Of a stretch of DNA of 64,000 nucleotides, positions 40,353-48,870 are shown in pieces; positions within the stretch are counted from its first letter, which is position 1; each line of letters begins with the position of its first letter. Under the pieces are notes generated by a model, which was not told where the DNA came from, searched no databases, and was given only the letters and a program-made list of their open reading frames with translations. The position numbers were made by a program, and so were the translations under genes. Source of the DNA: Terrisporobacter petrolearius (GTDB lineage: Bacteria; Bacillota; Clostridia; Peptostreptococcales; Peptostreptococcaceae). Where the stretch lies: NCBI RefSeq assembly GCF_032598785.1, contig NZ_CP102984.1. One strand, 5' to 3'.

Positions 40353-40383
40353 TTGACTATCCATTAACAGGATAGTTTATTAT
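40353..40383 (+). promoter_or_regulatory. MerR-type promoter of the MATE gene
   Basis: TTGACT (40353-40358) and TATTAT (40378-40383) are 19 bp apart, too long for unaided RNA polymerase and typical for MerR activation. The spacer holds the dyad ACTATCC (40356-40362) / GGATAGT (40370-40376) with a 7-bp centre. Confidence 0.85.
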
Positions 40384-40417
40384 AAAATAAGCAAGTTTAT
40401 ATTGCAAGGAGGTCTTT

Positions 40418-41782
40418 ATGGAAAATTCATTGGAAAAGAAAGTCACGCTGACTTCTTTAATAAAATATACTTTACCAACTGTAATAATGATGGTGTTTTT
40501 TTCATTATATACTATTGTTGATGGTATGTTTATATCTAAATTTATAGGTGCAAATGCACTTTCTTCCACAAATATTGTTTATCCTGTAATTAATATATTA
40601 ATAGGAATAGGAGTTATGTTTGCTACAGGAGGTAGTGCAATTGTAGCTAAAACAATGGGAGAAAATAAAAATGAAGAAGCAAGAGAGTATTTTACCCTTA
40701 TTACCATAAGCGCTATTATAGTAGGAATTGTTGTTGAAATCATATGTATTATTTTTATAAATGACATAATATATGCGCTAGGGTCAACTAAGTCTTTATT
40801 TTTTTACTGTAAAGAATATTTATTCTTTATGATAATTTTCACGCCATTTATAATATTAAAGCTATATTTTGATTATTTTTTAGTAACGGCTGGTGTACCT
40901 AATTTAGGACTTTTGAGTTCTGTTGCAGGTGGAATTTTAAATATAGTATTAGATTATGTATTTATAGTTAAGCTAAATATGGGAGTTAAAGGAGCTGCTT
41001 TAGCTACTTGCATAGGGTATGTTTTACCAAGTATAGTAGGTGTAATTTACTTTTTCAACAAAAAGAACTTACTACATTTTGTAAAACCTAAGTTTAACTT
41101 TAAAATTATTTCAAGAAGTTGTTCTAATGGTATGTCAGAAATGGTTACACAAATATCGTCAGGCCTTACAACTTTTTTATTTAATATTGTTATGATTAGA
41201 TTATTAGGTGAAGAGGGTGTAGCTGCCATTACTATCATGCTTTATATGCAATTTTTATTAAATGCAGCTTATTTAGGATTTACTTCAGGTGTGTCACCTA
41301 GAATTAGTTATAATTATGGAAGACAAGATGAAAATCAGGTAGAAAATTTATTTAAATATAGTATTATAATAATTATAGTATTTGGTGTAATAACATTTAT
41401 AATGTCTAGAGCCATGTCAGAAATATTAATATCATTATTTGCTACAAAAGGTAGCACATTATTTGAGATAAGTCATAATGGATTTATGATATTTTCAATT
41501 TCGTTCTTAGTGGCTGGAATAAATATATTTGGTTCGGGAATGTTTACAGCTTTTTCAAATGGAAAGATATCAGCTATTCTTTCTTTACTGAGAACTTTTG
41601 TTTTCTTCTTAATGGGAATATTTGTATTACCTAGAATTATGGGAGTAGATGGAGTTTGGTTAGTAGTTCCTTTTGTAGAAGTTGCTACTATGATAGTATC
41701 TTTAATCTTTATGTATAAATATAAAAAGGAATATTTGTATGATAATGCATTTGCTTTTAAAAGAAAAATAAGTGTTAGTTAA
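40418..41782 (+). CDS. MATE-family multidrug efflux transporter
   Basis: 454 residues with twelve hydrophobic segments in two related halves. Typical pieces are YTLPTVIMMVFFSLYTIVDG, TGGSAIVAKTMGE and the second-half GFTSGVSPRISYNYGRQ. The family exports cationic drugs or metabolites in exchange for Na+ or H+. aaggagg lies ten bases before ATG. The divergent MerR regulator with a drug-binding domain supports a role in induced drug resistance. Confidence 0.9.
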   Translation: MENSLEKKVTLTSLIKYTLPTVIMMVFFSLYTIVDGMFISKFIGANALSSTNIVYPVINILIGIGVMFATGGSAIVAKTMGENKNEEAREYFTLITISAIIVGIVVEIICIIFINDIIYALGSTKSLFFYCKEYLFFMIIFTPFIILKLYFDYFLVTAGVPNLGLLSSVAGGILNIVLDYVFIVKLNMGVKGAALATCIGYVLPSIVGVIYFFNKKNLLHFVKPKFNFKIISRSCSNGMSEMVTQISSGLTTFLFNIVMIRLLGEEGVAAITIMLYMQFLLNAAYLGFTSGVSPRISYNYGRQDENQVENLFKYSIIIIIVFGVITFIMSRAMSEILISLFATKGSTLFEISHNGFMIFSISFLVAGINIFGSGMFTAFSNGKISAILSLLRTFVFFLMGIFVLPRIMGVDGVWLVVPFVEVATMIVSLIFMYKYKKEYLYDNAFAFKRKISVS

Positions 41783-41789
41783 AAAAATC

Positions 41790-41822
41790 AGGGGTGTTAC
41801 AAAAATGTAACACCCCTATTTT
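41790..41822 (+). terminator. Terminator after the MATE gene
   Basis: AGGGGTGTTACA / TGTAACACCCCT, 12-bp perfect stem, 4-nt loop, then T-rich. Confidence 0.85.
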
Positions 41823-41848
41823 ATGTTGATTTTAATAAAGTAAGCAAA

Positions 41849-42277
41849 TTAATTCCAGTTCTTCCATTCCACCATAAAGGCAACACCTGCACTAAGTAAA
41901 GCAAGTCCTATTCCTATATATATGGCAGCCCAACAAAGTGGATTTATTGAATCAATAGATCTAATAGTAATTCCAAGTCCCATCATAAATATCATTATTA
42001 TATAACTTTTAACATCGAAGAAAGAAAATAAACATAGTTTATCCTGTTCTTTTTCAGAAATTCTATTTTTATGTTTTTTAACTAATTTTATAAAAATAAA
42101 GTTAAAAAATATTAAAAAAGTGACAACAGCAACAATTATTGAAATAAATGGATGTATTGATGAAGTAAATAGCATATTAAATCCAAGCTTTGATACCATA
42201 CCACCAGCAAATATCCAAACTAATCCAGCTATAAATGGTAAACTTCGTTTATTACATCTAGGTGTGAATAATTCCAT
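41849..42277 (-). CDS. Four-helix membrane protein of unknown function
   Basis: 142 residues with four transmembrane helices (about 14-32, 38-58, 85-106 and 112-135). The N-terminus is TPRCNKRSLPFIAGLVWIFAG and the middle loop is a basic KKHKNRISEKEQDK. No family is recognised with confidence. It is convergent with the MATE gene and faces a free-standing promoter region of the TPR gene. Monocistronic. Confidence 0.6.
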   Translation of the reverse strand: MELFTPRCNKRSLPFIAGLVWIFAGGMVSKLGFNMLFTSSIHPFISIIVAVVTFLIFFNFIFIKLVKKHKNRISEKEQDKLCLFSFFDVKSYIIMIFMMGLGITIRSIDSINPLCWAAIYIGIGLALLSAGVAFMVEWKNWN

Positions 42278-42443
42278 AATATCATCTCCGATTTTTAATT
42301 ATGTATGTTTTATACCCAAGATAATAGTAAATAAACAAATGAAAAAAATTTTCTCGTTTTGAAATTTGTATAGTTTATGTTAAGAAAATAATTTATACTT
42401 ATAAAAAAGATATATAAAATTTCTTTATTAAGGAGAATCATTA

Positions 42444-43523
42444 ATGGAATTGAAAAAAATAATAGAAGACCTTTATAGTGTTAGGAATTTAGAATTTGAT
42501 GAAAGTGCTGTTTATTATGAAAAATACAGAGATATCCTTAAAGAAAAAATAAGTCAAAATTCATCAAATGTAGAAGCCTATTGTTTGCTTGCCATGTTAA
42601 TATGTGAATATAGAGAAAGTACAAATAAATCAATTGAAATATTAGAAGAATGTTATATTAAAAATAAAAAAAGTTTGTCTGATAATAGTTTTTCATTATG
42701 GGCTACTTGCATGGCTTACTTTTTAATAGAAGAGGGATGTGAGGAGGAAAGTGAAAATAGAGGGTATGATTTACTTTCTCAAGCAGTAAGTCGTAATTCA
42801 AATTATGAGCAAACTTATTATGCATTTGGAAGAATAAATTTTGAAAGAAAAAATTATGAAAAAGCATGTAAGTTATTCCATAGGGCATTTGAGTTATCTC
42901 CAAGAAAAGAATATAAATATTGTGAAGCAGTTAGCCACTTAATAAATGATAATAAAAGAGAGGGTATTTTATTATTAAAGTCCATATATACATATCCTTT
43001 TGAAGATATAATAATTGATGAGAAGATTGCCTTTGTATTAGGTAGAGAATTAGCGATTACAGGAAATTTAGAGGAAGCAAGAAAGATAGCTTGTATATTA
43101 TTAAATACAGATTATGAGTATGGTGATATTTGTGATGATGATATGGCTGACTTTATGTTTATTTTGGGTGACTATGAACATTGTGTTGAGTTATATGATA
43201 AAAGCAAACTTTTAGAAGATGCTATGTGGCTAAATAAATACTTTTATTCACTAAAGCAGATGAATGAAATAAACAAGGCTGAGAAAAAATTAGTAGAAAT
43301 TATAGAAAATATTAAAGAGGAAATAAATGAAGATCCAAATTTTGATGATTGGGAAAGTTATAAGGATTACGAAGAATATATCACATCTGAAAAAAATAGG
43401 CTTGAAGAAATTAAAAAATGTTATTATAGAATTATAAATGATAATGAAGAGGTAAAATATAAACCAGATTATTATATTTATTATGAGTGTTATTATATTA
43501 ACTGTCCCAGACATTTAATTTAG
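42444..43523 (+). CDS. TPR-repeat protein
   Basis: 359 residues, acidic and helical throughout. Repeats of the tetratricopeptide type are visible: NVEAYCLLAMLICEYRES, YEQTYYAFGRINFERKNYEK, ACKLFHRAFELSPRKEYKYC and GNLEEARKIACILLNTDYEY. The C-terminal 50 residues are Tyr-rich (KPDYYIYYECYYINCPRHL). No signal peptide. Such proteins serve as cytosolic scaffolds. Partner unknown. The site aaggaga precedes ATG. Confidence 0.7.
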   Translation: MELKKIIEDLYSVRNLEFDESAVYYEKYRDILKEKISQNSSNVEAYCLLAMLICEYRESTNKSIEILEECYIKNKKSLSDNSFSLWATCMAYFLIEEGCEEESENRGYDLLSQAVSRNSNYEQTYYAFGRINFERKNYEKACKLFHRAFELSPRKEYKYCEAVSHLINDNKREGILLLKSIYTYPFEDIIIDEKIAFVLGRELAITGNLEEARKIACILLNTDYEYGDICDDDMADFMFILGDYEHCVELYDKSKLLEDAMWLNKYFYSLKQMNEINKAEKKLVEIIENIKEEINEDPNFDDWESYKDYEEYITSEKNRLEEIKKCYYRIINDNEEVKYKPDYYIYYECYYINCPRHLI

Positions 43524-43631
43524 TTATGACATATTTGAAAGTATATTTATAGTAGGATAACAACTTTATTAGAATAAAAAATAGATTTTAAATTTGGTAT
43601 TAAGCTTTAAGCTATTAATGGGGAGGATAAA

Positions 43632-44138
43632 ATGTTAGAAGTTATAAAAAATAGACGTTCAATAAGAACATATATAGACAAAGAGGTGGAAGAAAAAAAA
43701 ATACTTGAAATTTTAAAATCAGCTATGCAAGCACCATCTTCGAAGAACTCATCACCTTGGGAGTTTGTTATTATAGATGATAAGGAAATTTTATCTAGTT
43801 TGTCAAAAACTCATCATAAATCAAATCATATTAAAGATGCAAAACTATGTATAGTAGTTATAGGAAATAAAGAAAGATTCCTAAAACCTGGGAAGTGGAT
43901 ACATGATTTAGGAGCATGTACACAAAATATTTTAATAGAATGTACTAATCAAGGATTGGCTTCTTGTTGGGTTGGAGTTCACCCTAAGCGTAAGGTTATG
44001 GACAAAGTTAGAGAAACTTTGAATTTACCTGAAAATTTAATTCCATATTCTCTTGTACCAATAGGTTATAGTAATGAAAAAAATAAATTTATAGATAAAT
44101 TTGATAAAAATAAAATACATAGAAATAGATTTGAATAA
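43632..44138 (+). CDS. Nitroreductase-family flavoprotein
   Basis: 168 residues, the short form of the family. Flavin-binding pieces are IKNRRSIRTYIDKEV at the start, AMQAPSSKNSSPWEFVII, and the LGACTQNILIECTNQGLASCWVGV helix. The family uses FMN and NAD(P)H to reduce nitro compounds, quinones or enones. The Crp/Fnr gene starts 12 bp downstream, so the two are probably one unit. The ggggagg site is strong. Confidence 0.85.
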   Translation: MLEVIKNRRSIRTYIDKEVEEKKILEILKSAMQAPSSKNSSPWEFVIIDDKEILSSLSKTHHKSNHIKDAKLCIVVIGNKERFLKPGKWIHDLGACTQNILIECTNQGLASCWVGVHPKRKVMDKVRETLNLPENLIPYSLVPIGYSNEKNKFIDKFDKNKIHRNRFE

Positions 44139-44149
44139 CAGGTACTCCT

Positions 44150-44815
44150 ATGAATAGTATAGAAGTATTTAAAAATATAAAAGAAGAAAGCAAAGTTAAT
44201 CTAGAAAAAATACTTAAAACTAGAAAATTGTCAAAGAAAGAAATTCTTTTTTATGAAAGAGATATGGTGGATAAAATTTATTTTATTAAGGAAGGAAAAA
44301 TCTCTTTATTTAAAATAAATGAAAGTGGTGAAAGAAAAATTATTTTTATACTTCCAAAAGGACAAATGATAAATGATATTTTTATAGATGAGAAAAAAAG
44401 TAGTGCAGTATCATGTGAAGCTTTTGAAAAAAGCACTTTACTAGAGTGTAGTTCTAAGGATTTTATAAATATTATGGAAAATGATTTTATTTTAACTAAA
44501 AACGTATTAAATCACTTACAAAATATTAACAGAAGACTTTATAGGCAACTTAAAAATTCCATATCCATAAGAATGGACAAAAAGCTTGCTGCCAAGCTTT
44601 ATAGAATGGGCAGAGAATTTGGTGTAGAAAAAGATGAATGGACTTTAATTAATGCAAACTTAACTATAACATATATTGCTGATATGCTTGGATGTAAAAG
44701 AGAAACTTTATCAAGATCTATGAAAGTTTTACAAGATGAAAATTTGGTTAAAATAGAAAATAAAAAAGTGTATATTAAAAAAGATGAACTATCATTGTAT
44801 TTTAAAAATACATAG
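44150..44815 (+). CDS. Crp/Fnr-family transcription regulator
   Basis: 221 residues. Residues 15-120 form the cyclic-nucleotide-like sensor domain (LSKKEILFYERDMVDKIYFI, FILPKGQMINDIF). A dimer helix follows, and the C-terminal helix-turn-helix is NLTITYIADMLGCKRETLSR. No FNR-type N-terminal Cys cluster is seen, so it is unlikely to hold an Fe-S cluster; it may use heme or a small ligand. It lies just upstream of asrABC, whose promoter contains a matching dyad, so it is the probable activator of sulfite reduction. The ribosome binding site is weak (aggtac). Confidence 0.88.
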   Translation: MNSIEVFKNIKEESKVNLEKILKTRKLSKKEILFYERDMVDKIYFIKEGKISLFKINESGERKIIFILPKGQMINDIFIDEKKSSAVSCEAFEKSTLLECSSKDFINIMENDFILTKNVLNHLQNINRRLYRQLKNSISIRMDKKLAAKLYRMGREFGVEKDEWTLINANLTITYIADMLGCKRETLSRSMKVLQDENLVKIENKKVYIKKDELSLYFKNT

Positions 44816-44820
44816 AACTA

Positions 44821-44850
44821 AGTACCTACCTTTTGGTAGGTGCTTTTTTG
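44821..44850 (+). terminator. Terminator after the Crp/Fnr gene
   Basis: AGTACCTACC / GGTAGGTGCT (one wobble pair), TTTT loop, then six T. Confidence 0.85.
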
Positions 44851-44940
44851 ATTGTAAGAAAATCATATGTTATCAGCTTTGTGGATAACGTATAATTTTC
44901 AACTTTGTAACTTGAGCAACGGGCGAAGCAACCTGCGGCA

Positions 44941-44990
44941 TGAAATGTAGCTTCCACACAGTGGCTTAATCGAAAGGAATTTTTGTTTTT
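44941..44990 (+). promoter_or_regulatory. Unassigned conserved motif, copy A (upstream of asrA)
   Basis: The 31-nt core at 44954-44984 (CCACACAGTGGCTTAATCG, then AAAGGAATTTTT) matches the copy at 55316-55346 in 27 of 31 positions. CCAC-ACA-GTGG can form a small hairpin and TTCC can pair with GGAA, followed by T-rich DNA. It lies about 70 bp before the asrA promoter. Family unknown. Confidence 0.55.
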
Positions 44991-45010
44991 TATTTAAATT
45001 CATAAATTCT

Positions 45011-45063
45011 TCACAATTTTGTGATTAATATCACAGACTTAGGGTAGTGTGTCATGTTATTAT
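45011..45063 (+). promoter_or_regulatory. asrA promoter with Crp/Fnr-type dyads
   Basis: TGTGATTAATATCACA (45020-45035) is a perfect 6-4-6 dyad matching TGTGA-N6-TCACA. TCACAATTTTGTGA (45011-45024) is a second, overlapping palindrome. The -10-like TATTAT is at 45058-45063, giving a start near 45069 and placing the dyad centre (45027.5) at about -41.5, the class II activator position. Confidence 0.7.
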
Positions 45064-45093
45064 TTTTTTAACAAATCAAAGGGAGGAGAATAT

Positions 45094-46098
45094 ATGAAAA
45101 TTAAATTAGATAAACAAAGATTTAATCAAGGTTTGGAAAGATTAAAGTTAGAATACAAAATATTAGCGCCTGTGACAAAACCCTTCAAAGGCACTTTTTC
45201 TGATACGGATTTAACGAAATACGAAGAAATTGAAAGAATAGAGGATATAGAATTTAATAAAAAGTCTAATTTTTCTGCAAAAGAAGTAATATTGCCAATA
45301 AATCAAATACTTTTTTACTTTACTGAAAAGGAATTTAAAACAAGTGATGTGGATGAGAAAAAGTTATTAGTTTTTCTTAGAGCTTGTGATTTAAATGGAA
45401 TAAAAAGATTAGATGAAATTTACTTGAATAATGGAATGGAAAAGGATTTCTTCTATGAAAGGCTAAGAAAAAAAATTAAATTTGTTCTAATAGGATGCAA
45501 AGAAAGTTATAGAAATTGTTTTTGTGTAAGTATGAAGTCAAACAAATCTGACAATTACTCAATGGGATTAAACTTAAGAGAAGATGAAATTTACTTAGAT
45601 ATAAAAGACGAGGATTTAAATGTATTTGATGGTCAAAAGTGGGACTTTGAAGTAGATTACGTTAGAACAAATAACATATCAGTGGAAGTTCCAAGAAACA
45701 TAAATCCTGTTGAATTATCAAAAAATGAAATGTGGAATGAATATGATGCAAGATGCATAGCTTGCGGAAGATGTAATTTTGTATGTCCAACATGCACCTG
45801 CTTTACAATGCAAGATATTTTCTACAAAGAAAATGAGAAAGTAGGAGAGAGAAGAAGAGTATGGGCATCATGTCAAGTAGATGGATATACTGATATGGCA
45901 GGTGGCCATTCATTTAGAAAAAAACAAGGTGAGAGAATGAGATTTAAAGTAATGCACAAAATTCATGATTTTAACAAAAGATTTGGTTATGACATGTGTG
46001 TAGGATGTGGAAGATGTGACGATGCATGCCCACAATATATATCATTTTCTCAGTGTATAGATAAAGTTAAAAAAGTAGTTAATGAGGAGGAAAAATAA
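45094..46098 (+). CDS. asrA: Anaerobic sulfite reductase subunit A
   Basis: 334 residues from ATG at 45094 with gggaggag upstream; an upstream TTG-started extension runs through the promoter. Two ferredoxin-type [4Fe-4S] motifs are visible: CIACGRCNFVCPTCTC and CVGCGRCDDACPQYI. The middle holds FLRACDLNGIKRLDEIYL and LIGCKESYRNCFC, conserved in AsrA. AsrA passes electrons between the AsrB flavin and the AsrC siroheme in reduction of sulfite to sulfide. First gene of asrABC-fnt. Probably activated by the Crp/Fnr protein encoded upstream. Confidence 0.93.
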   Translation: MKIKLDKQRFNQGLERLKLEYKILAPVTKPFKGTFSDTDLTKYEEIERIEDIEFNKKSNFSAKEVILPINQILFYFTEKEFKTSDVDEKKLLVFLRACDLNGIKRLDEIYLNNGMEKDFFYERLRKKIKFVLIGCKESYRNCFCVSMKSNKSDNYSMGLNLREDEIYLDIKDEDLNVFDGQKWDFEVDYVRTNNISVEVPRNINPVELSKNEMWNEYDARCIACGRCNFVCPTCTCFTMQDIFYKENEKVGERRRVWASCQVDGYTDMAGGHSFRKKQGERMRFKVMHKIHDFNKRFGYDMCVGCGRCDDACPQYISFSQCIDKVKKVVNEEEK

Positions 46099-46890
46099 AT
46101 GAATGCTTATATACCAGTGGCAGCACCAATAATAAGTATAGTAAAACATACAGAAATTGAATGGACTTTTAGAGTAGGGACTTCTACTAAAAACGTCCTT
46201 CCCGGAAAATTTTATGAAATATCCATACCAAAATACGGAGAATCACCAATTTCAGTAAGTGGATATGGAGAAAGTTATATAGATTTTACTATAAGAAACG
46301 TGGGAAAAGTAACTAGTGAATTATTTAATTACAAAGTAGGAGATAAATTCTTCATAAGAGGACCTTATGGAAATGGCTTCGATGTAAGTTTGTACGAAGG
46401 AAGGGAAGTTGTAGTTGTTGCTGGAGGTAGTGGTTTAGCACCTGTAAGAGGAATAGTTGAGCACTTCTACAATAATTCAGAAAGATTCAAAAGCTTTAAG
46501 TTAATAGTAGGTTTCAAATCTCCAAAAGATCTATTGTTCAAAGACGACCTAAAAAAATGGAGTGAAAAATTAGATATTCTTGTAACAGTTGATAAAGCTG
46601 AGGAAGGATATGAGGGAAATGTAGGTCTTGTTACAAAATATATTCCTCAGTTAAATATAGAAGATGTAAGCAATATGTCTGCCATAGTAGTTGGACCACC
46701 AATGATGATGAAGTTTACTGTGGGGGAATTTTTAAAAAGAGATTTAGATGAAAAAAATATATGGGTTTCTTATGAAAGAAAAATGTGTTGTGGCGTTGGT
46801 AAATGTGGACACTGTAAAATGGATGATACTTATATTTGTATAGATGGTCCTGTATTTGATTATTCATATGCAAAAAATCTTATGGATTAG
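46099..46890 (+). CDS. asrB: Anaerobic sulfite reductase subunit B (flavin, NAD(P)H)
   Basis: 263 residues, directly abutting asrA (stop and start adjacent). It has the ferredoxin-reductase fold: FAD-binding KFYEISIPKYGE and IRGPYGNGFDV, NAD-binding VVVVAGGSGLAPVRGI, and a C-terminal [2Fe-2S] site CCGVGKCGHCKMDDTYIC. AsrB takes electrons from NADH and feeds AsrA. Fits the usual family length. Confidence 0.93.
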   Translation: MNAYIPVAAPIISIVKHTEIEWTFRVGTSTKNVLPGKFYEISIPKYGESPISVSGYGESYIDFTIRNVGKVTSELFNYKVGDKFFIRGPYGNGFDVSLYEGREVVVVAGGSGLAPVRGIVEHFYNNSERFKSFKLIVGFKSPKDLLFKDDLKKWSEKLDILVTVDKAEEGYEGNVGLVTKYIPQLNIEDVSNMSAIVVGPPMMMKFTVGEFLKRDLDEKNIWVSYERKMCCGVGKCGHCKMDDTYICIDGPVFDYSYAKNLMD

Positions 46891-46901
46891 GGGGAGAGAT
46901 A

Positions 46902-47870
46902 ATGTTAAGAGATGTAAATACTAAAAAAGTAATGAAGAATGCTTATAGAATTACTAAACAAAAATATGAAACTTCTCTAAGGGTTAGAATTCCTGGAGGA
47001 TGTGTAGATCCAGAAAGTTTAATGATAGTTTCAAAAATAGCCAATGAGTTTGGTAATGGACAAATTCATATTACAACTAGACAAGGTTTTGAAATCCTTG
47101 GTATCAAAATGGAAGATATGGAAGCAGTAAATAAAATAATTCAACCTGTTATAGAAAAAATGGATATTAATCAAGAAACAAAAGACTCAGGATATCCAGC
47201 AGCAGGAACTAGAAATATATGCGCATGTATAGGAAATAAAGTCTGTCCAAAGGCACAATACAATACTACTGAATTTGCAAAAAAAATGGAAAAAGCAGTA
47301 TTTCCAAACGATTTACATTTTAAAATTGCTTTTACAGGATGTCCAAATGATTGTATAAAAGCAAGAACTCATGACTTTGGAATAATAGGAATGACACTTC
47401 CTCTATATGATAAAAATAGATGTGTATCTTGTGGTGCTTGTGTAAAAAAATGTGAAAAACTTTCTACTGGTGCTCTTAAAATGGAAAACTATAAAATAGT
47501 AAGAGATCATGACAAATGTATAGGATGTGGAGAATGTACACTAAACTGCCCAACAAGTGCATGGACTAGAGATGAAAATAAATATTATAGACTAGCAATT
47601 ATGGGTAGAACTGGTAAGAAAAATCCAAGACTTGCTGAAGATTTTTTAGTTTGGGCAGATGAAGAATCAATTATTAAAATAGTTCTTAATACTTATAAAT
47701 ATGTTAAAGAGTATATAGATAAAGATGCTCCAGGGGGCAAAGAGCATATAGGGTATATAATTGATAGAACTGGATTTATGGAATATAAAAAATGGGCTTT
47801 AGAAGGTGTAGAGTTTGCAGACATAGTTAAAGTAAATAAAAATATTTATTGGAGTGGTATAAAATATTAA
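46902..47870 (+). CDS. asrC: Anaerobic sulfite reductase subunit C (siroheme)
   Basis: 322 residues. The siroheme/[4Fe-4S] ligands are in ICACIGNKVCPKAQ and FTGCPNDCIKARTHD (CX5C then CX3C type). Two ferredoxin motifs follow, CVSCGACVKKCEKL and CIGCGECTLNCPTSA, as in AsrC/dissimilatory-type reductases. The substrate-side HITTRQGFEI is conserved. This subunit reduces sulfite to H2S by six electrons. It starts 11 bp after asrB with ggggag. Confidence 0.94.
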   Translation: MLRDVNTKKVMKNAYRITKQKYETSLRVRIPGGCVDPESLMIVSKIANEFGNGQIHITTRQGFEILGIKMEDMEAVNKIIQPVIEKMDINQETKDSGYPAAGTRNICACIGNKVCPKAQYNTTEFAKKMEKAVFPNDLHFKIAFTGCPNDCIKARTHDFGIIGMTLPLYDKNRCVSCGACVKKCEKLSTGALKMENYKIVRDHDKCIGCGECTLNCPTSAWTRDENKYYRLAIMGRTGKKNPRLAEDFLVWADEESIIKIVLNTYKYVKEYIDKDAPGGKEHIGYIIDRTGFMEYKKWALEGVEFADIVKVNKNIYWSGIKY

Positions 47871-47889
47871 AAATTCAGGAGGGTTTATT

Positions 47890-48675
47890 ATGCATAATGA
47901 AACAGTATTAAAATTAAGTAACTCAGCAAAAAATAAGATTAATTTATTAAATATTAGTAAATTAAAATATTTAGTGTCAGCAGCTTTTGCAGGGCTATAT
48001 GTGGGACTTGGAATTATATTGATATTTACAGTAGGGGGATTATTAAGTGCAGCAAACTCTCCTGGAACAAAAATCATAATGGGGTTGTCATTTGCAGTAG
48101 CCCTATGCTTAGTAATAATGACAGGAACAGAATTATTTACTGGAAATAACATGGTTATGACTGTAGGAAGATTAAATAAAGGTGTCTCTACATGGGATTT
48201 GAGTAAAGTATGGTTATTCAGTTTTGTTGGGAATTTACTTGGGTCTATACTAGTTGCAGGATTTTTTGTTGGAACGGGTATTGTAAATGAAGGTCCCATA
48301 ATGGAATTTTTTGCAACAACTTCCATAGCAAAAACGTCAGCATCTTTTATGGCATTATTCTTTAGAGGTGTTCTTTGTAATATATTAGTTTGTGTAGCAG
48401 TTCTATGTTCTTTTAGAACTAACGACGATACAGCAAAAATACTTATGATATTCTTATGTTTGTTTGCTTTTATAACTAGTGGATTTGAACATAGTGTTGC
48501 AAACATGACAATATTTTCTGTAGCTTTAATATCACCAGCTATTCAAGGGGCAACTTTAGTAGGAGCTGCTTACAACTTAGTTGCTGTAACTCTTGGAAAT
48601 ATAGTAGGAGGAGCATTAGTTATGGGACTTGGACTTTTTATAATGGGAAGTGAAGATAAAAGTATAAGTCATTAG
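47890..48675 (+). CDS. FNT-family channel, probable hydrosulfide exporter
   Basis: 261 residues with six helices of the formate/nitrite transporter fold. Marks: AAFAGLYVGLGIILIF, MTGTELFTGNNMVM, WLFSFVGNLLGS, FFRGVLCNILVCVAV, SGFEHSVANM with the conserved channel His, and LVAVTLGNIVGG. An FNT protein in the same operon position in C. difficile is known as a hydrosulfide (HS-) channel. That role fits here: it would release the sulfide made by AsrABC. It lies 19 bp after asrC. Confidence 0.85.
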   Translation: MHNETVLKLSNSAKNKINLLNISKLKYLVSAAFAGLYVGLGIILIFTVGGLLSAANSPGTKIIMGLSFAVALCLVIMTGTELFTGNNMVMTVGRLNKGVSTWDLSKVWLFSFVGNLLGSILVAGFFVGTGIVNEGPIMEFFATTSIAKTSASFMALFFRGVLCNILVCVAVLCSFRTNDDTAKILMIFLCLFAFITSGFEHSVANMTIFSVALISPAIQGATLVGAAYNLVAVTLGNIVGGALVMGLGLFIMGSEDKSISH

Positions 48676-48870
48676 TCCATAAAATAAATATAAAAAATAC
48701 ACTACCTAACCTAAGTATAGATTTGTTTTTCTCTAATAATGACTTATATCTGAAAAATTTACCAAAATAATTATATAAAATAATTAATATGTCTAAATTG
48801 ATGGTATTTTGTAGATACATGTATTAATATATATATTAGTTTAAAATATTTAAATGCTTAGGGGGGCTTT

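Noticed and set aside
44879..44889. DnaA box in the spacer after the Crp/Fnr gene
   Set aside because: A single TGTGGATAA within an inverted repeat. One copy is expected by chance and gives no evidence of an origin.
44928..44990. Cobalamin-type riboswitch in the asrA leader
   Set aside because: The minus strand has GCCACTG and GGAAG pieces, but the rest of the aptamer is missing and the strand points away from asrA.
47799..48506. 235-codon minus-strand frame across the asrC end and the FNT gene
   Set aside because: Antisense to two well-supported genes, without a start site and with no recognisable domain.
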